Assembly: GCA_028288625.1 (NCBI GenBank)
Contig: JAQBNI010000102.1
Span: 1-64,000 of the forward strand
Direction of reading: 5' to 3'
Length of the DNA stretch: 64,000 bases
DNA from: Bacteroidota bacterium
GTDB taxonomy: Bacteria > Bacteroidota > Bacteroidia > Chitinophagales > JADIYW01
A program made the translations under genes and the position numbers. The notes beneath the pieces are model-generated. The model saw nothing but the letters and a program-made list of their open reading frames with translations. It was not told the DNA's origin and ran no database searches. Shown here piece after piece: positions 47,007 to 56,572 of the stretch. Position 1 is the stretch's first letter; each line of letters begins with the position of its first letter.

Positions 47007-47064
47007 GTATAAAGTGATTCCTGATGATAAGATTTTATCTAAACCGAAAGTAGACCAAAACTAA

Positions 47065-47676
47065 ATGCTTGGTGATTTTATTGATAAGAATCTTGATATT
47101 TATTTGGAGAAAAACTATTCCGAGTATATAGAAAATTGGCTCAAAGTAAGGGATGGTATTATCGATCAGGAAGATACTAGTAAGATTTATTGGCAAACAA
47201 TACAATCGATCGCCTATTCATATTTCGAACTAGGAGATAAGATAATGGCGTCCATATATTATAAGATGCTAATAGACCATTATACATCCAATAAAATGAC
47301 CGAGAATAAAGACTATTTCCAGTCTTTAGCATTCTATTATGTTTGTAACAAACACCAGAATATTTTCTTTAAGCACCGAATACTAAGTATACTGTCTAAG
47401 TTTGACAATCTTTATCAAATTGAAAAGAATAAATTGGAAGCACAATTAACTATGTATTACATGAAGGGAATTATCTTTTTTACATTTATTCTTTGTGGAA
47501 TAACTGCAATCAAGATTCTTTTACAAGAAGTGTATAATTGGAAATGGGGTATAGTTTATTCTATAGCCATAAGTGCTTTATTAATCTATTGCCTTATTTC
47601 AATATTTTTTAGCACAATAAATAAGAAATTAATTGGCTTTTTGTTGAATAGTATTACTGACAGGGTTTCTTTGTAA
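47065..47676 (+). CDS. Hypothetical helical-repeat membrane protein
   Basis: 203 residues. The N-terminal ~130 are helical and TPR-like (SIAYSYFELGDKIMASIYYKMLIDHY). Two TM helices follow at ~135-155 and ~162-185. Family not recognised. It is 58 bases after the lipoprotein gene on the same strand and may be a second immunity-type gene of the Rhs region. Confidence 0.5.
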   Translation: MLGDFIDKNLDIYLEKNYSEYIENWLKVRDGIIDQEDTSKIYWQTIQSIAYSYFELGDKIMASIYYKMLIDHYTSNKMTENKDYFQSLAFYYVCNKHQNIFFKHRILSILSKFDNLYQIEKNKLEAQLTMYYMKGIIFFTFILCGITAIKILLQEVYNWKWGIVYSIAISALLIYCLISIFFSTINKKLIGFLLNSITDRVSL

Positions 47677-47692
47677 GAATAATTCATTAGGT

Positions 47693-47980
47693 GTGAAATT
47701 GTCAAGATTATTTTATAAAAGAAAAGTCATACTATCCATTTATACTATTACCCTTATTTTAATGTGGTTTTGTGTTCAATATAGGAAAAATGACTACATA
47801 ACTGGAACATATCTTCTTGTATACATTTTCGTACCAATACTTTTAATTCAAGGGTTATTATTAGGAATCTCTGAGATGGCTCACAATAGACTATTTACAA
47901 AAGTAACTTACACCATAATCAATATTGTTTTTCTTTGTACCCTCATTTTTACGATCGATTACATTATGAGAGGAAGATGA
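47693..47980 (+). CDS. Small three-TM hypothetical protein
   Basis: 95 residues from a GTG start (MKLSRLFYKRKVILSI) with three hydrophobic segments (~13-30, 39-60, 72-92). No family recognised. It lies 16 bases after the preceding membrane-protein gene, so probably the same transcript. Confidence 0.45.
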   Translation: MKLSRLFYKRKVILSIYTITLILMWFCVQYRKNDYITGTYLLVYIFVPILLIQGLLLGISEMAHNRLFTKVTYTIINIVFLCTLIFTIDYIMRGR

Positions 47981-48024
47981 TTAACGATTTTATTAATAAA
48001 AATTCAAATAAAGGTCCGAAAATA

Positions 48025-48888
48025 TTATTCCTTAATCACCTTATAAATATTAGCATTCACATCATAAAAGGATGATCTGAGCAATTGACCATTTTGAACA
48101 CCTACAATATGCCCAAGACGGAAATCGCCATCATTGGGAAACTTCGCAGCATCTGCTTTAAAATTTACCGACCCCATAAACTCTCCTCCAATACCTACAC
48201 TGCCTATTATATTCTCGGTTGAAAGCATAAATATTACACAAGACCCTCCGATCATTTTGCAAATTAATTCATATACGCCTGTCATTCCTTTGTCCTTTTC
48301 TTGAACAGGATGGAATTTGTCAACTATCCGTATCGGCAAATTTCTTAAAGATTCTTTTGTTTCGGTTAAATTAAGATTCATCAATTTCCTTAAACTTTCA
48401 TGGTCTGCATATTCTCTAAAGGTTTCTCCATAAATGAAGTAACCTGCCGCCAATATAACTTTTGCTGTAAAACAAATCCTTAAAAATCGATCAAATTGAA
48501 ACGTGGATGTAATAGTTAAACCTTTAATTTCATCTTCTGTAAGAATTCTTTTTTCTATCGGGTTGAAGATCTCAATTCTCTCCTTTGAGAAAGTTACTTG
48601 CGCAGGAATATCAGGATCTTTTTTATTCCCAATTTTCGATTTCTTAATGACTGGCTTCACGGGCTTTTTACTATGTCCCCTAAAATCATGGTGGCGCCTA
48701 ATTAAGCTGATTAAAAAATCATTTGCTAACTTTCCATCAACTGCAGTTCCTAGATCAGCATTCTTTTGTGCATCCACCTGAATCGTAAATTCATCACATC
48801 CTCCAAGCGACAACGGAATAATATGTTCAGGATTGGCTTTTTCGTCCTCTATTAGCTTATCAGTATAGATACAGTATATCTGTCCCAT
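48025..48888 (-). CDS. HNH-endonuclease-like protein
   Basis: 287 residues. The N terminus has CIYT...ANPEHIIPLSLGG, an HNH-type motif (EHIIPLSLGG), followed by DAQKNADLGTAVDGKLAN. The C-terminal ~180 residues are mixed and unrecognised. HNH proteins of this length often sit in defence islands as nucleases. Metal ligands on the N-terminal side are not the usual CxxC pair, so activity is unsure. It is the last gene of a minus-strand series with the receiver-TM, PLD-like and KAP genes. Confidence 0.6.
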   Translation of the reverse strand: MGQIYCIYTDKLIEDEKANPEHIIPLSLGGCDEFTIQVDAQKNADLGTAVDGKLANDFLISLIRRHHDFRGHSKKPVKPVIKKSKIGNKKDPDIPAQVTFSKERIEIFNPIEKRILTEDEIKGLTITSTFQFDRFLRICFTAKVILAAGYFIYGETFREYADHESLRKLMNLNLTETKESLRNLPIRIVDKFHPVQEKDKGMTGVYELICKMIGGSCVIFMLSTENIIGSVGIGGEFMGSVNFKADAAKFPNDGDFRLGHIVGVQNGQLLRSSFYDVNANIYKVIKE

Positions 48889-48938
48889 TTAAGATAGTAA
48901 TTGTGTTCAATACGACAACAGGGTTATAAAAATAATTG

Positions 48939-49820
48939 TTATTGTTCTTCAATGTCTATAATCAAGGATGGTTTTAGATATAATATTGCAATGGGGAGTA
49001 ATAACCCAAATAATAATGCAACCACTCCTATTAATATCTTACTTTCCTTAAATAAAAAGGTAAATATTGCATTCGCACCTACGCTTATAGAAATAAAAAT
49101 TAAATATAAAATCAAAAGTCTGCAGAGCATAAAAACTCTCTTTTCCTTAATAAAATTTATACTTCTCAAACTTATCATCTGTATTGCCTTATGATATAGT
49201 AATTCTCCAACAAAAATACCATACAACAAAAAATCGTTCTTTTTCCCAAGCTTAATTATTCCTGCGCCACTATAGCCTTCATATAAATCCACGTTAGCTA
49301 TTTTGTAGATATCGCTATATGCTAATAAGACATCTATTTTACATTTCGCTGGTAATATTATTTTTACTGAATCCAATATTTCCTCTTTAATTACTTCTCC
49401 TTGTTTGTCTACTTCTCTGTAATCATCATAAGTATATATGATAACACCTTTAATTTTCGATAAGGAGCTATTCTTTAATTGCTTTAAACTTAATAAGAGT
49501 TCTTCTATATGGTAACCTGCTTGATTATTGTCCTTGTAAACGTAGTGTACATCTAGATTTTCGGAGTTATTTATAATGGGTTCAATTATTTTCCCAAAAC
49601 CTCTGTCCAAAAGTAAATATCTAATATTATTCTCTCTAATGTAATCATTCACACTAACAGCTGCTTTTTGATAATCATTATTATCAACCTCTAAATAATG
49701 TGGAAATAATTCTATTAAGGATTCATGTTTATATGTTTTATCTGCATTGAAAAATCTTTTTTTTACCATTTTGGCTATGATAAAATTATCATCGAGTATA
49801 AGAATATCGACCCTTTTCAT
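48939..49820 (-). CDS. Membrane-anchored receiver-like protein
   Basis: 293 residues. The first ~165 read as a response-regulator-type receiver: VDILILDD (Asp10, Asp11), IRYLLLDRGFG (Asp72), GVIIYTYDD (Thr130) and KIILPAK (Lys159). Two C-terminal TM helices (~228-250 and ~258-280) anchor it in the inner membrane, which is unusual for a receiver. No histidine kinase is adjacent; the closest is in the minus-strand operon at 33.9-36.4 kb of the same element. It lies 51 bases downstream of the PLD-like gene. No named family recognised. Confidence 0.6.
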   Translation of the reverse strand: MKRVDILILDDNFIIAKMVKKRFFNADKTYKHESLIELFPHYLEVDNNDYQKAAVSVNDYIRENNIRYLLLDRGFGKIIEPIINNSENLDVHYVYKDNNQAGYHIEELLLSLKQLKNSSLSKIKGVIIYTYDDYREVDKQGEVIKEEILDSVKIILPAKCKIDVLLAYSDIYKIANVDLYEGYSGAGIIKLGKKNDFLLYGIFVGELLYHKAIQMISLRSINFIKEKRVFMLCRLLILYLIFISISVGANAIFTFLFKESKILIGVVALLFGLLLPIAILYLKPSLIIDIEEQ

Positions 49821-49871
49821 TTTGAGATTATTTATTCAAAAATAATTTTTGCAGCCTTCTATCCGATGCAA

Positions 49872-51635
49872 TTATTTAAACAACATCCTGTCCACAAAAT
49901 GCAAATCCTTAGGATTATAATAGCTTAATGCCCATTTATTATTTTCATATAAGGTAAGTGATTTTTTCACCTTCGATGTTTTCGCCTTTTCCATATTTGC
50001 ATTCCTGAAATGGAAATGATCAACAAGTGCCATACCCTCAAGTGCAAATACGGTGGCAATATCAGTATCATGTATCTCTAAAAGGTTGTCACCGTTTTGC
50101 TGCTCACCTAAAAGTGCAAGATTACTTGATCCGCCCCATACGACAGCATCCGGAGTGTTAAAACCACAGACAATAAATTTATGGTGAATCTGATGCCCCA
50201 AACCAATACTTGCTTCTTCATTAAAAGGCGGAGGCAACAATACTTTGGATGATTTACCTGTAACTTTTATACCTGTTTTAGAATTTGGTTTATATAGGAA
50301 GAGATCCGTAGTCGAATCAGAGATGCCCATACTAAAGACCTTATTGTTTTTATGTAATGCCTTTAAAGCAGGAACAACCGGGCCGCCGGATTTATCCAAT
50401 TCCATCACAGCAAAAATTACGCTGCTTTTTTCCTGTTTTACCCTAGCTACTAAAGCGTTAAGAGTGGTATTGGCAAATGGCTCGTTGTGGGGTGCGAATG
50501 TAATCCTCATATCTGGTAATCCGCCTCCATTAAAGGGATATACTTTATCCGCAACATCAGAAGATTTAAACTTGTTGGAATTCATTTTATCCTGCCACGC
50601 TTCGTTAAAGATATCGCTGTAAATTCCCGCAACTTTTGCATTGTCAAAAACAAATACGTGGTTTGAGTTTACATATATACCTGTTATTGAAAAATTAGTA
50701 GACCCCATTAATACCTTTATTGCTTTATCCTTACTCTTAACAATACACACTTTATTGTGTTGGAATCGTGTAAATTTACCTCGCTGTATTTGCGCAGGTT
50801 TCTTTGCTACCTTATTAAATTCCTTTTCAAAAAGATCTTCAGGCTTTGGAGTACTTGTACTGTGGTGGAGAGTAGCGTTGTCTAATAACACACGCACACG
50901 CCCTTGTTTTGCTAAGCTTAGAAGCGCTTGCACTATATCCGGCTCATTAAGGTCATAGGCAAATACATCCAAGCTCAAACCCTTTGTTTTGCTTACTTCT
51001 TTTAATATGGAAAATATTTGCTCTCTAGCGGTAAAACCCGACCATGTAAATTCATCTTTAAATGAATATTCATCCCCATCATTATTCTTGCCCGCTATTA
51101 GATTTGTATCAAATACCAAATCTTTATTCTTCGCTGGTCTCAAAATTGCTTTCTTACCAAAATGACTTTCAAAAGCTTGTGATTGTACAAAACCTCTCGT
51201 AAAGCCAAGTGAAAGTTTCCCCTTCACAAAAGGCTTCACATCAATCATTATATCCACTCCCAATTTCGGATCAATAATATCAAGCTTGTTATTTTCATCA
51301 AAATATCTCGGCGTTATCGTATAGGTATATCTCCCAAAGAATACAGAATCACCTTGGTGAAAAGCTCCAGGCACATGCAACCATCTGAATTTCTGGATTG
51401 GCGCATTAATGCTTGAGTAAGCAGGTTCGTTTTTATTCTGTGCATGATCTTCCGGATTGGCAAACTGCAGCTTATTATATAAATAATAAGCAGAAGTACT
51501 GCCTGGCTTACATGCAATGGTAAAGCCGGCGAATTTATCAAGATTCGTTTTATTAAGATCAAATGCCAGAAGCGTTTTGGCATCTCCTTGATAAGCTTTT
51601 ACACCTAGAGTATCATTTTTTTCAGAAACAAACAT
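49872..51635 (-). CDS. Phospholipase-D-family protein with two HKD motifs
   Basis: 587 residues from the Met of MFVSEKNDTLG. After a beta-rich N-terminal part (~1-185) there are two PLD half-sites: QHNKVCIV followed by GSTNFS (His/Lys near 293/295), and HHKFIVCG followed by WGGSSNLA (His/Lys near 484/486). Both keep HxK and the downstream GS(S/T)N. The family includes nucleases, lipases and phosphatidyl transferases. In this setting, between a KAP NTPase gene and a receiver-TM gene, a nuclease or lipase effector is plausible. No signal peptide, so it acts in the cytoplasm. Confidence 0.75.
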   Translation of the reverse strand: MFVSEKNDTLGVKAYQGDAKTLLAFDLNKTNLDKFAGFTIACKPGSTSAYYLYNKLQFANPEDHAQNKNEPAYSSINAPIQKFRWLHVPGAFHQGDSVFFGRYTYTITPRYFDENNKLDIIDPKLGVDIMIDVKPFVKGKLSLGFTRGFVQSQAFESHFGKKAILRPAKNKDLVFDTNLIAGKNNDGDEYSFKDEFTWSGFTAREQIFSILKEVSKTKGLSLDVFAYDLNEPDIVQALLSLAKQGRVRVLLDNATLHHSTSTPKPEDLFEKEFNKVAKKPAQIQRGKFTRFQHNKVCIVKSKDKAIKVLMGSTNFSITGIYVNSNHVFVFDNAKVAGIYSDIFNEAWQDKMNSNKFKSSDVADKVYPFNGGGLPDMRITFAPHNEPFANTTLNALVARVKQEKSSVIFAVMELDKSGGPVVPALKALHKNNKVFSMGISDSTTDLFLYKPNSKTGIKVTGKSSKVLLPPPFNEEASIGLGHQIHHKFIVCGFNTPDAVVWGGSSNLALLGEQQNGDNLLEIHDTDIATVFALEGMALVDHFHFRNANMEKAKTSKVKKSLTLYENNKWALSYYNPKDLHFVDRMLFK

Positions 51636-51801
51636 AATAATCAAGTTTTATAGTTAGAAATTAGATTAACACATGTGATACTGCAATAAGTATAATCGTA
51701 TCCTAAAAAATAGCTTAAAGATCATTTTGGAGAGTATTTGAATGAGTGAACGGTCATAATACTGAGTAAGCGGTTCTATTTTTACATATGTATCTAAAAT
51801 T

Positions 51802-54800
51802 TCATTTTTCTTTTTCTGTGTTAAACGAGAAGCGTTTAATAAAAGATAAGTGTCTTATTATATCATTCCCACTATATTCTTTTATTCTTTCGATTACGGG
51901 TGCATGATTTATCAATTCGTTATAAAACTCAGTTCCTGAACTAGAAGAATACAGTTTAAATATATCTTCAAGTAGTGATGTTTTATTTGATTTTATTAGA
52001 TCGAAGAATTCATGCGAATCTGCTCTATACTTACCAATATTTAATGCGAGATTAAACAAAGTGCAAATAATCTCCTTTTCACTTTTATTATTTCCCAAAC
52101 CTTCATACGCCTTAATTAATCTGTACATATTAATATAACGCTTAATCGTACGTGGTGAAGAACCCACTAAATGGGACATCTCTTTAATATAAATTAATTC
52201 TTGTTCTGTTATTTTTAAATCATCTGGCCCTATGTCTTTTTTTGATAATACTTCCTTTTTTGAAATCACGCTGCTTCCCACTGACAATTGCTCTTCTTTG
52301 TCTGATTGTGTTTTTTCATGTGTTATAATAGTCTTGTTAATATCAGGATTATAAATTATATCTTTAGCTAGCAAGCTTTCAATCATATTATCTACTACTT
52401 CTTTTGACGCTTCTTTTAATTGGAATGGAATTTGAAAAATCTTCTCAAGATATTCATTGGGCTCAATGGGTTGAATTTTATGACTAATAATTTCCCCTTC
52501 CGTATGCAGTTTATAATACTTAGATCGTTCACTTTGGAATAGCGCATTAGTTACACACCTTTTATCAACTCCGACTACTACAATAAACAACGGGAATGCC
52601 ATTAATAAATGTACAGCCTGCAATACTTCAAGTACTTTCTCGTCCGAGCAACGATCTAGATCATCTATATACAGAATGATTCTTTCTATTGGTTCTCCAT
52701 TAAATTCAGCTTTTATTTTTTGAAGCTTATTTTTTCGTTCTTCTAATTGCTTCTTTTCTATTTCAGGTAGGGATGGATTAATCTTTTGGTCTACAAAAAG
52801 TTCACTTAGAGTTTCAAGGTCTTTTCTTATTACCGAAACAATTCCAAGCTTATCGGTATAATCCTTACTAATAGAACGTTTCTTTATGAAATCAGCCAAA
52901 ACAATTTTCTCCAATGCGTGTGTTAAAGAATAATCAATTCCTTCTATTTCATTGTCTAACTTTTTAATCTCAAGTTGGAGCTTGTCTATTTCATTTGATG
53001 TAGTTTCTTTTTCTATCTGTGCCTTAGTTATCTTATCCTGATGGATTCTTTCTGTTTCTTTCAACTTTTGATTAAAAACTAACTGAACATTTAGTGCTTT
53101 ATCGACATACGGTTTAAAAAAACTGTAGGCGGCACGAATCTTTATAATTACAGCTGACAAACCAAACACTACTGTAACTATAATGGAAGTTGAGCGACTC
53201 ACTAATTTATTAAACCATCCAGAATCTGCAACAAGAAATAAGTTCAGTAGAAACAAAATAAATATAATTGTGCCAATTAGCTGGAAGCCACTTAAAGATC
53301 TAAATTGATTCATGTAGTTTTTGAATGAATAAACCTTCTTTTGAATATCTTCACGCGCAGTTTTTTGAAGTATTTCAGGCGTAAGCCCTAATCTTTCTAA
53401 TTGTTCTGCATACTTGTCTTTAATTTTTAATTCATTCCAAATTAAATCTACCCTATCAATCCAACTTTCGACAATTAACTTCTTAATTGTCTCATCTAAT
53501 TTTTGTTTTTCTTTCTCAATATCATTTTCAAGCGCTTTCTTCTTCTGTTCTAGTCCATGTTTTTTATTAAGAATATTCGTTTTTTGTCCTTTAATAAATT
53601 CTAATTCATTAGACAATTTTTCTTTAATCTCACTTTTTACAGCATTACCTTTTGAAAGACCTGAGATATATTCATCTATTTTTTCAAAGATGCAGGTCAT
53701 AAAACCTACCCATAAGTTAGCATCTAGATAAGCCCACGCATTAAATGAGATGTGAAGTATATTTTTGCAATAATAAAGTTCATCTTCATTGTCTTTTCTT
53801 ACAATACGTGATTCAGAAAGTTGCTTTATTCTTAACTGTAGATGATTAATGAAAAAACTCTTGCCAGACCCCCAATCACCAAATAGGGCAATTGCTAATG
53901 GGGGGCTTAAATTACGCTGAGCTAGTAGTCTGGCAAAAACCTCAATTTCATTAGAAATATCTAATAAATCATCTGGAGAGAAAGCCGTGTCATTATCTAA
54001 TTTAATATTTTCAGAAGATCTACCCCATATTTCAATATCAAGCAACCCTGCATTATAAATTGTTTCACGGCCGATAATATGTAATATTGTATTTAAATCT
54101 TTTTCAGTAAGGCGATCTATCGTATTCCTATAATACCCTAAATTTGGTATATCAACTTTAATATTTTTAACCTTCCAATCGACTTTAAAACTTTGTCCAT
54201 CATTTATATTATCAATAATGCGGCCTATTGCCTTTATGCGAAGCGTACTAATATTATCACGTGCAAATGTTGATTTAATAAATATTACATCATCCTTTTT
54301 TACTAAATTGATAATATCTGCATATTTATCTTCGTAACCAGTTTTCCATATGCTTTGATCATAAAATACTTCTGCCTGTTCTTCTCCATTCCAATTAGTA
54401 CCTACCAAATAAAAATTTCCTTTATAGTTCTTAAAAGCTTTGTCAACTGCCTCATGTTCGGTCACATTAGTGAGATTAATCTTATCCAACAATTGTTTTC
54501 CATTATCATCATCAGGTAATGAAAGTATAAATGTTACACTTGTGGGATACTCCGCAAGGAATTTATTAATTGTTTTGACAGTAATGGAATAGCTTTCTTC
54601 TAAAGTTAATCCCCCATCTCCCGAACCCATCAATGGCAGCCAAAGAATTTTATTATGAAACCAAGTGTGAAACTCAGTTAGTGTATTGTATAAGTTCTTT
54701 TTAAGATTGTCTGAAGTATTGCCGGCACCAAGGGTAACAACAAATAAAATTGACCTCTTCCCCGTTTTAGACAATGCACTAAAACCCGCAATCAATTGAT

Positions 54801-54960
54801 CTTGCTTAGGTAATTCTTTTTCAGAATACCCAAACTCTTTTAGTACATATTGATTTAAACGCCCTGGAGAACCATCTGAGTCAATAGAGGTAAAAGCGAT
54901 ATCAGATTCTTTAGGAGAAGCTCCCATTCTGACTTTATAATTACCGTTAATTCTTTCCAT
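51802..54960 (-). CDS. KAP-family P-loop NTPase with macro-like and EVE-like N-terminal domains
   Basis: 1052 residues. Residues ~10-160 look macro-domain-like (ILWLPLMGSGDGGLTLEES). Residues ~183-265 resemble the EVE/PUA-type module of McrB-like proteins (IWKTGYEDKYADIINLVKKDD; FIKSTFARDN). The KAP NTPase has Walker A LFGDWGSGKSFF (359-370) and Walker B ILYIDDLDRCSDEKVLEVLQ, followed by VVVGVDKR. Its internal insertion carries a coiled coil and two TM helices (~570-615), as expected for KAP proteins. KAP NTPases are membrane-linked and often plasmid- or phage-exclusion related. The EVE-like part could read modified bases. It heads a minus-strand series with the PLD-like gene. Confidence 0.78.
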   Translation of the reverse strand: MERINGNYKVRMGASPKESDIAFTSIDSDGSPGRLNQYVLKEFGYSEKELPKQDQLIAGFSALSKTGKRSILFVVTLGAGNTSDNLKKNLYNTLTEFHTWFHNKILWLPLMGSGDGGLTLEESYSITVKTINKFLAEYPTSVTFILSLPDDDNGKQLLDKINLTNVTEHEAVDKAFKNYKGNFYLVGTNWNGEEQAEVFYDQSIWKTGYEDKYADIINLVKKDDVIFIKSTFARDNISTLRIKAIGRIIDNINDGQSFKVDWKVKNIKVDIPNLGYYRNTIDRLTEKDLNTILHIIGRETIYNAGLLDIEIWGRSSENIKLDNDTAFSPDDLLDISNEIEVFARLLAQRNLSPPLAIALFGDWGSGKSFFINHLQLRIKQLSESRIVRKDNEDELYYCKNILHISFNAWAYLDANLWVGFMTCIFEKIDEYISGLSKGNAVKSEIKEKLSNELEFIKGQKTNILNKKHGLEQKKKALENDIEKEKQKLDETIKKLIVESWIDRVDLIWNELKIKDKYAEQLERLGLTPEILQKTAREDIQKKVYSFKNYMNQFRSLSGFQLIGTIIFILFLLNLFLVADSGWFNKLVSRSTSIIVTVVFGLSAVIIKIRAAYSFFKPYVDKALNVQLVFNQKLKETERIHQDKITKAQIEKETTSNEIDKLQLEIKKLDNEIEGIDYSLTHALEKIVLADFIKKRSISKDYTDKLGIVSVIRKDLETLSELFVDQKINPSLPEIEKKQLEERKNKLQKIKAEFNGEPIERIILYIDDLDRCSDEKVLEVLQAVHLLMAFPLFIVVVGVDKRCVTNALFQSERSKYYKLHTEGEIISHKIQPIEPNEYLEKIFQIPFQLKEASKEVVDNMIESLLAKDIIYNPDINKTIITHEKTQSDKEEQLSVGSSVISKKEVLSKKDIGPDDLKITEQELIYIKEMSHLVGSSPRTIKRYINMYRLIKAYEGLGNNKSEKEIICTLFNLALNIGKYRADSHEFFDLIKSNKTSLLEDIFKLYSSSSGTEFYNELINHAPVIERIKEYSGNDIIRHLSFIKRFSFNTEKEK

Positions 54961-55146
54961 TAAGTTCCTAATAATACTTTATATTATTTAATAGATTTTC
55001 TAAACTTCTTGAAGCATATGAAAAAATTTAAGAAAATATTATTCTGTGTACTTCGCCTTGTCTTAGAAAAATACAAAAAAAATGTCTAAATGCGATATAG
55101 CGTTATCAAGAATCAAATAAACTCTATTAGCTCTTCTATCCTTACC

Positions 55147-56025
55147 TTAATTGTCTATAGATATATTGTTATCCAATTCTTCATCGGCGTGATAGTCATA
55201 TTCCTTGTCATTGTTTTTCAGATCGGCATCTCTTAATTGTCTAAATTCAATCGTGGTATCCAAAGCGTCTATTTTTCTATCGTCAAAACCAAATGTGTTA
55301 AATCGCATCCTCCTATCACCTTCGATGCCGTATTTCTTACCTCCTCGATCGTATATCTTCAATCCTTTATCTTGAATACGTTTATAAAAATCTTTCTTAG
55401 AAGTAGACTGTTTATAAATCTTAGTCAGGAGTTCTTTTGTACGTTCTTTCTCACTTAGTTGTTTGGTACGTTTTGTAAATTGGTATTCACTTTCACTTAC
55501 AAACTCCTTTTTCTTACTCGTATCGTGATTGACAATACTATTGGATAATTCCGAATATTTTTCAATTTGGTATTGTTGTATTTCTTTTTTGATATTCTTG
55601 AATTCATCTCTTGAAATTCGAGAGGCTAAACCCGTTTCGATTTTCGTTCCGCTGATACAGAAATGTACATGCCAATGAGTTTTATCTCTATGTGGCACCG
55701 CTACAAACATTGAATTCTCACCCCTTAATTCTATATACTTCTTTGCCATATCTTGCATCTTGCCAACCGTCATATTTTTAGTGTCTTTATTACTCCAACT
55801 TAATACCTCATGATACATTCTAACTGAATTAGAACGATGATGGAGCCTGTTCTCTTCATTTTTCTCAAACTGTTTTGTCATTGATCTTATCGTTCTTCCT
55901 GTTACATTATGTTTCAATACAAAAGAATCGCCATATTCATCTTGATAGCGGTCTTTATCGTGCATCATATAATTCAATAATTGCTCCCACGTTTTTGTTT
56001 TTCTGCTAAGGCTTTTGACGATCAT
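55147..56025 (-). CDS. Relaxase / mobilization nuclease (MOBP-like)
   Basis: 292 residues. N-terminal relaxase domain with a candidate catalytic Tyr in WEQLLNYMMHD (~18) and the metal-binding His triad in KTHWHVHFCISG (~115-125). It nicks oriT and leads the strand into the recipient cell. The C-terminal ~130 residues are charged. Its start overlaps the accessory gene by 20 bases. The coupling-protein gene lies just upstream, making a compact mobilization operon. Confidence 0.85.
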   Translation of the reverse strand: MIVKSLSRKTKTWEQLLNYMMHDKDRYQDEYGDSFVLKHNVTGRTIRSMTKQFEKNEENRLHHRSNSVRMYHEVLSWSNKDTKNMTVGKMQDMAKKYIELRGENSMFVAVPHRDKTHWHVHFCISGTKIETGLASRISRDEFKNIKKEIQQYQIEKYSELSNSIVNHDTSKKKEFVSESEYQFTKRTKQLSEKERTKELLTKIYKQSTSKKDFYKRIQDKGLKIYDRGGKKYGIEGDRRMRFNTFGFDDRKIDALDTTIEFRQLRDADLKNNDKEYDYHADEELDNNISIDN

Positions 56026-56572
56026 TATAGTGGTTAATAATAGTGTGTAATTCTTGTATATATTCAGGATTCTTTTCTATTTGCTCCTCTATAAGTGTGC
56101 TTATTTTCGGTGCTTGTGTAAACGATGTTGTAATTGTTTTTCCCAATTGGTCAATAATAGTAAGAGTAGCATCATAGTTTTTATTTATTCCAAGCCAATT
56201 TTTTGCATCTTTATCGGCAATGGTTTTAAGTTGTTGTTTACAGTTGATAAGCAATTGTTGAATGTGTCTTAGAATATGAGCATGTGGAATGACATAGGTA
56301 TTTGATATATCGGCTTTCACGGCTTGTTTAATATACTCCGGAATATTGATGCCGTTATACTTTGCCTGGCTTCGTAATCTGTCTAATTCCTGGATTTGAA
56401 ACGATACAGTAAATGTTCGTTTGGCATTACGTTTACTGCGTTTTAATTGTTTATCATATTCTCGCCAATATTGTTGTTTTGCTTTTTTGATAATAGTTTC
56501 ATCTCTGGTTTCTAAGGCACCTGTTTGAAATAGATAATTTCTAATTTTACTATTCCTTTTTAGTGTACGCAT
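56006..56572 (-). CDS. Relaxosome accessory protein (MobC-like)
   Basis: 188 residues, very basic. The central part (RTFTVSFQIQELDRLRSQAKYNGINIPEYIKQAVKAD) is a ribbon-helix-helix type DNA-binding segment as in MobC/MbeC proteins. It likely binds oriT and loads the relaxase. It overlaps the relaxase gene by 20 bases and abuts the coupling-protein stop. Confidence 0.75.
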   Translation of the reverse strand: MRTLKRNSKIRNYLFQTGALETRDETIIKKAKQQYWREYDKQLKRSKRNAKRTFTVSFQIQELDRLRSQAKYNGINIPEYIKQAVKADISNTYVIPHAHILRHIQQLLINCKQQLKTIADKDAKNWLGINKNYDATLTIIDQLGKTITTSFTQAPKISTLIEEQIEKNPEYIQELHTIINHYNDRQKP

